Positions 1-7,797 of a DNA stretch of 64,000 nt are shown here, piece by piece. The translations under genes and the position numbers were made by a program. The notes below the pieces were generated by a model. The model saw only the letters and a list, made by a program, of their open reading frames with translations, was not told the origin of the DNA and searched no databases. The stretch covers positions 1,054,001-1,118,000 of the forward strand of contig NZ_CP101417.1 of the NCBI RefSeq assembly GCF_024339125.1, read 5' to 3'. This stretch comes from Xanthomonas hortorum (GTDB taxonomy: Bacteria; Pseudomonadota; Gammaproteobacteria; Xanthomonadales; Xanthomonadaceae). The stretch's first letter is position 1. Each line of letters opens with the position of its first letter.

Positions 1-205
1 CGTCACCGCGATCTGCGTCACCGACGCCGACCGCGACAAACTCGCCACACGCTCGCTTAAGGACTATTTCCCTACCCGCAGCTATGGCGTGGTGGTGCGC
101 AAAGGCAAATATCTCTCGCCGCAGGCGCGCGCGTTTATCGAGCTGATCCAGCCGGATCTTTTCACGCCGCGCGGGTATGACGAAAGTGGCGATTCGGAGC
201 GGTGA
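1..205 (+). CDS. cysB: CysB-like LysR regulator, 3' end only
   Basis: The frame opening at base 2 encodes 67 residues to a TGA at 203-205; the gene begins upstream of the window. The visible part is the end of a LysR-type effector-binding domain: an ITD-like stretch (AICVTDADRDKL), then a segment resembling the CysB/Cbl C-terminus (SYGVVVRKGKYLS followed by RAFIELIQPDLF), where CysB has FRRGTFLR and FIERFAPHL. CysB controls sulfate assimilation and cysteine synthesis in response to N-acetylserine. The DNA-binding half is not visible, so the CysB call is a family-level judgement from the tail alone. Confidence 0.6.
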   Translation, partial: VTAICVTDADRDKLATRSLKDYFPTRSYGVVVRKGKYLSPQARAFIELIQPDLFTPRGYDESGDSER

Positions 206-593
206 GCGTCTTCTGCCTGCTGCATGCGTATAAGTTCGACTCGTCGGACGTTGCGACAAGCACTGCGCATGAGTTCGGCATGCGCCCTACGTGGGCGATG
301 TCTTGCACGGCAGGCACGTCGCCGCTTCAAAGCGCAGCGTGATCAAGGCCTGCAAGCGCCACAAGGCGGCGTAGGCGAGCGGCTAACGTAGGCAGCAAGA
401 ACCACTCCGCATCACGCAGAATTCCTGTCGGCTCGACGCCATTGCACTGCGGTTATCGTCATAGACTGGGCCGATGCTGTGGGTACCACCACATGTCATC
501 AACAGCTGCTCGGTCCGGGGGAACGACTGAGCTTACGCACAGCACACCCGCACTGCGGGGCGAGCCGACTCAACCGATGCAAAGGCTGACGCA
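206..593. other. Intergenic, no gene recognised
   Basis: 388 bases between the regulator tail and the antiporter. Reading frames here are short and have no protein-like composition or recognisable motif. A promoter for the antiporter presumably lies near the right edge, but I cannot point to a convincing -35/-10 pair. Confidence 0.5.
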
Positions 594-1856
594 ATGAATC
601 CGACCACGTTGTTGCTGGTGCAGTTGGCGGTGATCCTGGGCGCGGCGCGTGCGTGCGGCGCGCTGTTGCAACGCGTCGGGCAGCCGCCGGTGATCGGCGA
701 AATGGCGGCTGGGCTGTTGCTGGGGCCGATCGCATTCGGCGCGTGGTTGCCGGAACTGCACAGCGTGTTGTTCGCCTCCAACAGTTTGCCGCCGTTGTCC
801 GGCTTGGCCAACATCGGCGTGGTGCTTTTCATGTTCATCGTGGGCGTGGAGCTGCGCGCGCCGGAAGGCACCAAAGCGCAGGTGCGTGCATCGATCCTGG
901 TGGGCTTGTCGGGCATCGTGCTGCCGTTGTTGCTCGGCCTGGCCGCGGCACCGTGGTTGTTTGCGCACTTTGCACCGCAGGGCATCGGCTTCTGGCCGTT
1001 CGCGTTGTTCATCGCCGCAGCGATGTCGGTCACCGCGTTTCCGGTGTTGGCGCGCATCCTCAAGGACCGCAATCTGACCCGCACGCCTGCGGGCCGGTTG
1101 GCGCTGGGCGCGGCGGTGATCGACGATGCTACGGTGTGGATCTTCCTGGCGATCGTGCTCACGCTGACCGGCGGCAACACGCATGGCGGTGTCGGCTTCA
1201 CCGCCGCCGGTGCGCTGGGGTTGATTGCAGTGGTTTTCGGCCTGTTGAAGCCCGCTTACGCGCGCCTGCTGCGGCCGCGTGTGAGCGATGGGCGCTATGC
1301 GCCAACGGCGTTGGTGTGGGTGTTGATCGGTTTGCTGGCCTGCGCCGCAGTGGCTGAATGGATCGGCCTGCATGCGATCTTCGGCGCGTTCCTGTTCGGC
1401 ATTTGCGTGCCGCGCGAAGACCGCTTGCTGGAACACCTGGCTGGGCGCATAGAGCCATTGGCGATCACCTTGCTGATGCCGGTGCTGTTTGCGGTCGCCG
1501 GCCAGGCCACCAGCCCGGGCGTCTTCGTGGGCGCCGGCATCGCCGGCTTTGCGCTGGTGGTCGGCGTGGCGGTGACCGGCAAGCTGGTCGGCTGCACCTT
1601 GGGCGCGCGCCTGAGCGGCCAGGATTGGCGCGACAGCCTGACCGTGGGCTCGCTGATGAACGCGCGCGGCCTGATGGAGCTGGTGGTAATCAAGATCGGC
1701 CTGGACAGCGGCATGATCGGGCCGGACCTCTTTACGCTGCTATTCGGCATGACCCTGGTGACCACGGTGATGACCTCGCCGATGGTGGCCTGGTTGCAAC
1801 GTGGCCGGCGCGCGGCCGATGCCAATGGGTTGGGTGCGGGTAACTCAACGCATTGA
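594..1856 (+). CDS. Cation/proton antiporter (CPA2 family)
   Basis: 420 aa integral membrane protein with about 12 hydrophobic segments over its whole length, in the Na+/H+ exchanger fold. Family signatures visible are GQPPVIGEMAAGLLLGP near residue 25, LFMFIVGVELR near 80, an AVIDDATVW segment near 180 with the paired acidic residues that carry cation and proton, and ARGLMELVV near 355. It lacks the C-terminal RCK/TrkA-N domain of KefB/KefC, so it resembles the shorter KefB-like or GerN-type exchangers. Likely role is K+ or Na+ efflux coupled to proton entry at the inner membrane. The ATG at 594 has only a weak AAGG upstream. The gene stands alone. Confidence 0.85.
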   Translation: MNPTTLLLVQLAVILGAARACGALLQRVGQPPVIGEMAAGLLLGPIAFGAWLPELHSVLFASNSLPPLSGLANIGVVLFMFIVGVELRAPEGTKAQVRASILVGLSGIVLPLLLGLAAAPWLFAHFAPQGIGFWPFALFIAAAMSVTAFPVLARILKDRNLTRTPAGRLALGAAVIDDATVWIFLAIVLTLTGGNTHGGVGFTAAGALGLIAVVFGLLKPAYARLLRPRVSDGRYAPTALVWVLIGLLACAAVAEWIGLHAIFGAFLFGICVPREDRLLEHLAGRIEPLAITLLMPVLFAVAGQATSPGVFVGAGIAGFALVVGVAVTGKLVGCTLGARLSGQDWRDSLTVGSLMNARGLMELVVIKIGLDSGMIGPDLFTLLFGMTLVTTVMTSPMVAWLQRGRRAADANGLGAGNSTH

Positions 1857-2010
1857 CGCTGCAGCGCTGGCAGACTGCGTGTGGCGCCGGTCGCCGCGTT
1901 GCGTACTTCCGTATTGGCATTGCGTGTCGAATGCATGCGATTGGCAATGTGCATTCTCAACGCTGCAGTAGCTGAGCAGCACCGCATCCACTTCTTTACA
2001 TGGCGCAGTG

Positions 2011-2739
2011 ATGTCCGACCCCTCTGAGTCCTGTTATGCCGAAAGCGCAGCGCCTCCTGCGTTGCGTGCGCAACTGCAGTGCAGCTGGCGATTTCGCCAG
2101 AGCACGATTTCGATGGAACCCGTACTGATATTGCCCGATGGCAGCGTCGATCTGATCTGGGATGGCACCACGGTTTTCGTTGCCGGGCCGGATCGCACAG
2201 CCGCTATGGCATCGCCCGCGTCGGGAAGTGTGCTGAGCGGAGTGCGTCTGGCTGCGGGTACAGCGGCCGGCCTGTTGAAGCTCCCGTTGCACGCCATCGC
2301 TGACCAACGCGTTGCCTTGGAATCGCTATGGGGCGTGCAGGGCCGCACCTGGCAACATCGCCTGGAAGATGGCGCCGATCCACTGCATACCTTGCACACG
2401 CTCTGCCAACAGCACACCACATCGCAAGATCAACAGATGGCATGGCTGTTCGATCAGTTGGCTGTCGGCAGGCCGATGCGGCTTGCCGAGCTGACCCAAT
2501 CGCTGGGCATCAGCGAGCGCTCATTGCGCCGCCGCTGCCAGGACGCATTCGGCTACGGCAGCAAGACCTTGGAACGGATTCTTCGGTTGCAGCGTTTTCT
2601 GCGTATCGCCCGCCAGCACCGCACGTTGACCGACGCTGCGCTGGACGCAGGCTATGGCGATGCGCCACATCTAGTGCGCGATGCACGCCAGCTCAGCGGC
2701 CTGAGCCCGCGCGTGTTGGTACGGCAGCACGCGCGCTGA
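2011..2739 (+). CDS. AraC-family transcriptional regulator
   Basis: 242 aa. The C-terminal third is an AraC-type double helix-turn-helix: the segment around residues 160-185 (LAELTQSLGISERSLRRR) and the second helix pair to the end, with the typical LRLQRFLR and AALDAGYGDAPHLVRDARQLSG. The N-terminal half (WRFRQS, then ILPDGSVDLIWDG) matches the DUF6597-type sensor domain found in AraC proteins of this architecture. A GTG lies immediately before the ATG used here, so the start is uncertain by one codon. It is followed after 69 bases by a glyoxalase-fold gene on the same strand, which it may control. Confidence 0.82.
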   Translation: MSDPSESCYAESAAPPALRAQLQCSWRFRQSTISMEPVLILPDGSVDLIWDGTTVFVAGPDRTAAMASPASGSVLSGVRLAAGTAAGLLKLPLHAIADQRVALESLWGVQGRTWQHRLEDGADPLHTLHTLCQQHTTSQDQQMAWLFDQLAVGRPMRLAELTQSLGISERSLRRRCQDAFGYGSKTLERILRLQRFLRIARQHRTLTDAALDAGYGDAPHLVRDARQLSGLSPRVLVRQHAR

Positions 2740-2808
2740 GCTGGCCGTTTTCGCCAAGCCACGTGCATGCACCGATTGCATGCTGTGCCTCCATTCCAGG
2801 AGCACGCC

Positions 2809-3159
2809 ATGACCGACAACGCACCACAGCACCGCATTGATTACCTCGAATTTGCCGTCGACTCGATCGCCATCGCCAAGACCTTTTACGCGCAAGCATT
2901 TGACTGGACGTTTCAGGATTACGGCCCGGACTATTGCGAATTCCGCGACGGGCGCCTGACCGGCGGCTTCTTCCACGGCCCTGCGCAGCCCGGCGGCGCG
3001 TTGGTGGTGCTTGCCTCCGATGACCTTGCCCATAGCCAGGCCCGCATCGAAGCGGCTGGCGGAAAGATCACCAAACCGCTATTCGCGTTTCCGGGCGGGC
3101 GACGCTTTCATTTTGCCGATCCGCACGGCTATGCATTGGCGGTGTGGTCGAAGGACTAA
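2809..3159 (+). CDS. VOC (glyoxalase/bleomycin-resistance fold) protein
   Basis: 116 aa starting at the ATG at 2809, chosen because AGGAG lies 6 bases upstream; an in-frame ATG at 2767 has no ribosome site. The sequence has the beta-alpha-beta-beta-beta VOC pattern: a first metal-ligand strand with HRIDYLEFAVDS, a middle with YCEFRDGRLTGGFF, and an end with FHFADPHGYALAVW, the usual last strand carrying a Glu or similar ligand. This subfamily (often labelled glyoxalase-like) has no single known substrate. It follows the AraC regulator and is probably transcribed with it. Confidence 0.85.
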   Translation: MTDNAPQHRIDYLEFAVDSIAIAKTFYAQAFDWTFQDYGPDYCEFRDGRLTGGFFHGPAQPGGALVVLASDDLAHSQARIEAAGGKITKPLFAFPGGRRFHFADPHGYALAVWSKD

Positions 3160-3178
3160 AGGCGCATCACGAGCGCAC

Positions 3179-3811
3179 TCACTCGCGCCCGTACAACCCC
3201 AAAAACATCGCCACTGCCGATTCGGCAACCTGGGTCTGTTGTTCCGGCGACAGCGGTGGCTGACCCATGGTGAGCTGCGGCCAGAACGCGAAGCCTTTGA
3301 CCAGTGCCTGCAACTGCTGTGAGGCGAAGTCCGCCTCCACGCCGGCCAGGCGGCCGTCGGCCAGTGCGGCGCGCAGCCAGGTGGTGGTGCCTTCTTCCTT
3401 GCTGCCCAGCTGCGATATCAGTTCGCGGGCACGCGCCGGCGAGTGGATGCCCTCGGCGAGGGCCACGCGGGACAGATCGATAAACGCCGGGTCGTCGAGC
3501 AGGCGCAGCTTTTGCTGCAGCAACGTTATCAACTGCGCGCGCAGTGGCTGGTCGGGCCGGTAAGCCAGGTTCACCGCATCGGCGCTGCGCTGCCACAGCC
3601 CGCGCAGGATCTCGCCAAACAACGCGTCCTTGCTGGGGAAGTGGTTGTAGACGGTGCGTTTGGAAACGCCGGCGGTGGCCGCCACGCGATCCATGCTGGT
3701 GGCCTCGAAACCGTGCTGACGAAACTCGGCAATGGCCGCCTCCACGATGGCGTGGCGCTTGCGGTCGGTCAGCCGCTGCGGCGCAGCTGGAGGGGAAAAG
3801 GCAGTCGACAT
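3179..3811 (-). CDS. TetR/AcrR-family repressor
   Basis: 210 aa. The N-terminal helix-turn-helix is clear at residues 20-65 (AIVEAAIAEFRQHGFEATSM, then VAATAGVSKRTVYNHFPSKD). The rest is the helical ligand-binding domain of the AefR/TetR_C type (GLWQRSADAV, then a long region ending LVKGFAFWPQ). It is transcribed away from the MBL-fold hydrolase gene, and a perfect palindrome lies between them at 3854-3868, so autoregulation and control of the neighbour are both likely. The ligand is not predictable from sequence. Confidence 0.9.
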   Translation of the reverse strand: MSTAFSPPAAPQRLTDRKRHAIVEAAIAEFRQHGFEATSMDRVAATAGVSKRTVYNHFPSKDALFGEILRGLWQRSADAVNLAYRPDQPLRAQLITLLQQKLRLLDDPAFIDLSRVALAEGIHSPARARELISQLGSKEEGTTTWLRAALADGRLAGVEADFASQQLQALVKGFAFWPQLTMGQPPLSPEQQTQVAESAVAMFLGLYGRE

Positions 3812-3853
3812 TTGCCGATTTTACACCCGGCAGTTTACTTTCACCGAAATAAA

Positions 3854-3868
3854 ACTACACTGTGTAGT
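3854..3868. promoter_or_regulatory. Palindromic operator, probable TetR site
   Basis: ACTACAC-T-GTGTAGT is a perfect 7+7 inverted repeat with one central base, in an otherwise AT-richer stretch 43 bases upstream of the TetR gene start and about 190 bases before the divergent hydrolase. TetR-family repressors commonly bind such short-spacer palindromes in their own promoter. That this one is bound by the adjacent regulator is inference. Confidence 0.65.
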
Positions 3869-4056
3869 GTAACCTTGGCAGCCAGCAGCGTGACACGCGA
3901 GTGTCACGCGGGCGCAGCCGGCGCGTAGGAACCGCAGCGTACGAACGGTCTCTGCAGATCCTCAGCGCCGAGCACAGCCCATCTGGCGGTCGCGCAGTCG
4001 TGTTTGGGTCGCTCGCATTCCTTATCGCTATTCCCACGTCTCGGTCGGACTCTCCT

Positions 4057-5112
4057 ATGGCTTCTCCTCGCCCTTCCCCCTATGCCGACTCGCCGCAGTT
4101 CCGCGGTGGCCGGTTTCGCAATGTGCTGCCGCTGCCGACTGTCACGCTGAGCCTGCGCGAGCAGATCGGCCTGCTGTGGAGGGTCTTCTTCGCCAAGCCC
4201 AGCACCACGGTGCCGTCTGCACCGCTGCCGGTGCAGCCGTTGACGCGCGCGCAGTTGCTTGCCGCACCCGATCGCAGTTTGTATCGCCTGGGCCATTCCA
4301 CCGTGCTGATGAAGCTGGCCGGCGGGTGGTGGCTGACCGACCCGGTGTTCTCCAAGCGCGCCTCGCCGGTGCCGTTCGCCGGGCCCAAGCGTTTCCACGC
4401 GCCACCGATCGCGCTGGCCGATGTGCCGCCGCTGGCCGGGGTGATCCTGTCGCACAACCATTACGACCATCTCGACCGCGCCAGCATCAGCGCGCTGGCC
4501 GACCGCGTGGGCGTGTTTGTCGCACCGCTCGGTGTGGGCGATCTGCTGGTGCGCTGGGGCGTGGACCCGGCCAAGGTGCGTCAGCTGGATTGGTGGGACT
4601 CCATCACCGTCGGTGGCGTGCAACTCACCGCTACTCCATCGCAGCATTTTTCCGGGCGCGGGTTGTTCGATAGCGGGCGGTCGCTGTGGTGTTCCTGGGC
4701 GATCCAGGACCGCGACCTGCGCGTGTTCTTCAGCGGCGACGGCGGCTATGGCCCGCACTTCAAGACCATCGGCGAGCAGCTCGGCCCGTTCGACGTGGCG
4801 CTGATCGAAAACGGCGCCTACGACCAGCAGTGGCCGCATGTGCACATGCAACCGGAGCAGAGCCTGCAGGCGTATCTGGACGTGGGCGGGCAGACGCTGC
4901 TGCCGATCCACAACGGCACCTTCGATCTGGCCATGCACGCGTGGCAGGAGCCGCTGGACCGGATCGTGGCGTTGGCCGATAGCGCTGGCGTTGCGCTGGT
5001 CACGCCGTGCATGGGCGAGCGGGTGGATCTGCAGGCGCCAGCCAATCGCGTGCGTTGGTGGCGGCAGGATGCGGCATCACAGGCGTCGGATGGGTTGGTG
5101 GCGACACGGTAA
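4057..5112 (+). CDS. MBL-fold metallo-hydrolase, RomA/NAPE-PLD-like
   Basis: 351 aa from the ATG at 4057; the open frame extends 52 codons further upstream but that part is low-complexity and unlike the family. The metal-binding motif is SHNHYDHLD at about residue 131, preceded by LYRLGHSTVLMKLAGGWWLTDP, the typical first strands of UlaG/NAPE-PLD-like beta-lactamase-fold enzymes. Later ligands lie in SGDGGYGPHF and LPIHNGTFDLA. The substrate could be a phosphodiester or lactone. The divergent TetR gene and operator suggest regulated expression. No signal peptide is obvious, so a cytoplasmic location is likely. Confidence 0.85.
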   Translation: MASPRPSPYADSPQFRGGRFRNVLPLPTVTLSLREQIGLLWRVFFAKPSTTVPSAPLPVQPLTRAQLLAAPDRSLYRLGHSTVLMKLAGGWWLTDPVFSKRASPVPFAGPKRFHAPPIALADVPPLAGVILSHNHYDHLDRASISALADRVGVFVAPLGVGDLLVRWGVDPAKVRQLDWWDSITVGGVQLTATPSQHFSGRGLFDSGRSLWCSWAIQDRDLRVFFSGDGGYGPHFKTIGEQLGPFDVALIENGAYDQQWPHVHMQPEQSLQAYLDVGGQTLLPIHNGTFDLAMHAWQEPLDRIVALADSAGVALVTPCMGERVDLQAPANRVRWWRQDAASQASDGLVATR

Positions 5113-5525
5113 CTGGCCTGAGGCATGCCGATGCGTGCCATCACGCTTTGATGGCGCACCTCGCACGCGGATGCGGGCGTCACCCGTCGCCGCGTGACGC
5201 CTTCACCAACCCTGCCATGGGAAGCAGCGCACCCGACCTCGGCGCCCACACCTCCGGGGGATTCGGGTGCAGCGACGTCGGTTCTGCTATCCGGCAAAGA
5301 TGTCTCCTGTAGAGTGGTTCAATCCCTGAGCAATGCGATCCGCAGTTTGGATCTTTCATCTCGGCAACGGTTTCGTCGCGTGCTTGAACTCGATGCTCTT
5401 TTCAAGCCATGGCGACCACGACCCCCGTCGACAATGCGCCCAGCTCCGGGCTGCGCGGCGATCGCATTCCTCGGCACCGGCAACTGATCGATGCCGCCAC
5501 TGCATCAAGCGCCAGGAGAAATCTG
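5113..5525. other. Leader region of effector-like gene
   Basis: 413 bases between the hydrolase and the chosen effector start. It holds a PIP-like element (listed separately). An in-frame ATG at 5409 extends the next gene by 39 codons but lacks a ribosome binding site. Otherwise no gene is recognised. Confidence 0.5.
5262..5315 (+). promoter_or_regulatory. PIP-like box with -10-like motif
   Basis: TTCGG at 5262-5266 and TTCTG at 5282-5286 are separated by exactly 15 bases. The plant-inducible promoter consensus bound by HrpX is TTCGB-N15-TTCGB, so the right half has one mismatch. A TANNNT-type hexamer (TAGAGT) sits at 5310-5315, 23 bases downstream; the usual spacing is about 30-32, so the promoter is imperfect. 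Its position before an effector-like gene raises its likelihood, but the match could be chance. Confidence 0.35.
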
Positions 5526-7673
5526 ATGAAAACGGCTGCATCCGCCAATCCGCTCAGTCGCACTGGGTCAGCGTCGAGTGCGCACAGCAATAAGATTCGA
5601 GAAGAAGGGTCCCCGGATGCCTCACCCAGCCATTTGGATTCCCCGCCCGGTGGCCCATTGACCGAGCTATCCGGCCGCCCGGGCAAGCGCGGCAAGGGGA
5701 CCACAGACGCCACTGCGCAGGCATCTCATACGGCTAGCCACCTGGGCTCGGTTGGTCTGCAGATTCCGCAGCCTGTAATGCCGTCGCATCATGGCGGAGC
5801 GTCGCTGGTGCGACTCAAAGAGAAACTGGCTGCCGACAACCTGCGCCCGGTCGAGCCGCAGCTGGCCGCCGAACTCATCAACAAGATCAGGCCGATGAAA
5901 TTGCCGGACACCACCGGCGTGCAAGAACGCGCAGCGACACACGCGGATCTGTTGAGCCGCATCCACGAAACGGATGCGATGGATTGGTACAAGGCGCAGG
6001 GATTGAGCGAGGTCGAGGTTTCCGACTTGCGACGCACCGCGTTGCTGTCCGGCATGCCCAATCCCACCGGTAGTTTCCTAAACAATGCGATGCAGTACAT
6101 CGTCTCGCCCTGGATCAACTACGCAACCCGTCAGCCCTGGGCAGGCGCAGGATTCGGCTTTGCCACAGCGGCCGTCGCCGCACCGATGAATGCGGCCCAG
6201 CAGTCGGCAGTGGTCAGCCTGTGCGAATCCATCCGCGAGCATGGCGGTCACGTCATCGTGCCGGACAAGAATCAGATCAACGACAAGCATTTGCTACCGG
6301 ACCTTGCGAAGGCGCTGGAAAGGCATATTGTCGAATTCAGCGGGTGCTTAGAAAATTTCAGACAACTCAACCGTGCCGCAGTCGCACAGCCAACTGACGC
6401 CCTCATCGCCGCTGCCCACCAATTGCGGGAAGCCTACAAGCGCCTGCATCAGGCGCAGCAAGACTTTGTCATGACCCAGGGCGCGCACGACCGGCAATGG
6501 ATGGGCAATCGCTGGCAGGCCGTCCCGCGCATCCTGCGTTCGCCCTTGGCGGGTACGCTGGGCCTGCTCAGCAAGACCGGCGCAATACGGGCACTGTCGC
6601 CGACCGCGCAGACTGTCTGTGCCCTGCTGATGACAGCTGCGCAACATGTGGCCGCTGGATTCGACGAACAGGCAAAACAGGATTACAACAACAAGCTCAA
6701 TCTGCTGTACGCCGATGTACTGACCGAAGCGGGCAAGTCGAAACTTGCATGTGGCGAGCCGGTTGCGGCAGAGGAGATCGATCAGGGCAAGCTGCGCAAA
6801 CTGATTCAGTCGCCCACGCAGGCTCTGGTGAAACGCGTCATCAACGGACTGGCGTCGATGGAAGACGCGCTCAAGGCGGAGGTGCAGGCATCGCCCTCGC
6901 CGCACGTGACGGCAGACGCCGACGACCTGGATCTGGAATCGGGCCACGGCGCCGGCCCGGCGAAGGCGCTGGAATTGCTGAGCCGGGATCTGCAAGCCTT
7001 GCGCGAAGGCAAGTTGGACGAACTCGATCCAGACGGTGTCGCTGCAGCGGTGCTGCTCGGCGCCGAGAAGTCGGTGGTGTCGGAGCAACTGATCAGCGAT
7101 ATCGCCAAGAAGTACACCTCGCGCGAGTTCTCCGCACAGACCGCCCAACGCATTGGCCAGATGTTCCATCTCGGCGTGCTGGGCAGCGCGGCATCCTCGG
7201 TGATCGGCAAGGCCAGCTCTGCAGCGCAGGGTGGAACGCGCAACGTGCCGACCGCACAGACCCTGGCGATCTCTGCCCTGTCGGGAGGCATGGCTGCGGT
7301 CGGCGCGCTGAATCAGCACATCGCCATCACCGTCAAGAACAATCGCCGCGAGGGCGACACCGACATCGGATTGAAGCAGCAAGTCTTACGTGGCGTGATG
7401 GGGGGGGCCAACGAAGCGCTGTCCCAGCGTCGGGCGACCAAGGCGAGCCAAGCGATCAACGCGCTACTGCAAGGCAACGATGTGGAACAGCTGTTGGGTG
7501 AGGCCAAGGCGCTCACCCAACCGCACGGTGCCACGTCCTCCGCAGCGCAGGCCGCGCCGTCGCTGACCCTGCCGCAGGCAGTGGAGTGGCTGCGGCAGGG
7601 AACAGCGCCCACATCGCAGTCGCACGAAGTGATCGTGCAGATCGAGGACGATCAGGCGCCGCAACCGGCATGA
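5526..7673 (+). CDS. Probable type III secretion effector (Xop class)
   Basis: 715 aa from the ATG at 5526, preferred because a strong AGGAG sits 9 bases upstream; an upstream ATG at 5409 would give 754 aa. The first 50 residues contain 11 serines and no acidic residue before position 26, the usual makeup of a type III export signal. The rest is mainly helical, with Ala/Gly-rich amphipathic stretches near residues 205-225 (WAGAGFGFATAAVAAPM), 550 and 580-600, and no signal peptide, enzyme motif or classic leucine-rich repeat. Size and helical content are compatible with XopN (about 730 aa, helical repeats), with XopF-type proteins as an alternative; I cannot confirm either. It lies alone, away from any hrp cluster, next to a convergent peptidase gene. 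Confidence 0.6.
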   Translation: MKTAASANPLSRTGSASSAHSNKIREEGSPDASPSHLDSPPGGPLTELSGRPGKRGKGTTDATAQASHTASHLGSVGLQIPQPVMPSHHGGASLVRLKEKLAADNLRPVEPQLAAELINKIRPMKLPDTTGVQERAATHADLLSRIHETDAMDWYKAQGLSEVEVSDLRRTALLSGMPNPTGSFLNNAMQYIVSPWINYATRQPWAGAGFGFATAAVAAPMNAAQQSAVVSLCESIREHGGHVIVPDKNQINDKHLLPDLAKALERHIVEFSGCLENFRQLNRAAVAQPTDALIAAAHQLREAYKRLHQAQQDFVMTQGAHDRQWMGNRWQAVPRILRSPLAGTLGLLSKTGAIRALSPTAQTVCALLMTAAQHVAAGFDEQAKQDYNNKLNLLYADVLTEAGKSKLACGEPVAAEEIDQGKLRKLIQSPTQALVKRVINGLASMEDALKAEVQASPSPHVTADADDLDLESGHGAGPAKALELLSRDLQALREGKLDELDPDGVAAAVLLGAEKSVVSEQLISDIAKKYTSREFSAQTAQRIGQMFHLGVLGSAASSVIGKASSAAQGGTRNVPTAQTLAISALSGGMAAVGALNQHIAITVKNNRREGDTDIGLKQQVLRGVMGGANEALSQRRATKASQAINALLQGNDVEQLLGEAKALTQPHGATSSAAQAAPSLTLPQAVEWLRQGTAPTSQSHEVIVQIEDDQAPQPA

Positions 7674-7711
7674 TGCGGCGCCGTCCCCGGCGCATCAAAA
7701 GCGACGCAACA

Positions 7712-7741
7712 AAAACGGGATGGCCTTGCGGCCATCCCGTT
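7712..7741. terminator. Bidirectional hairpin terminator
   Basis: A perfect 13-base inverted repeat (AAACGGGATGGCC, loop TTGC, then its complement) with A-runs and T-runs at the two ends lies between the convergent effector-like gene and dcp. It would terminate transcripts from both sides. Confidence 0.85.
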
Positions 7742-7797
7742 TCGATTGCTAACCGCATGCACTATACGCGCATACGTCAACGACCCACGCGCATCAC

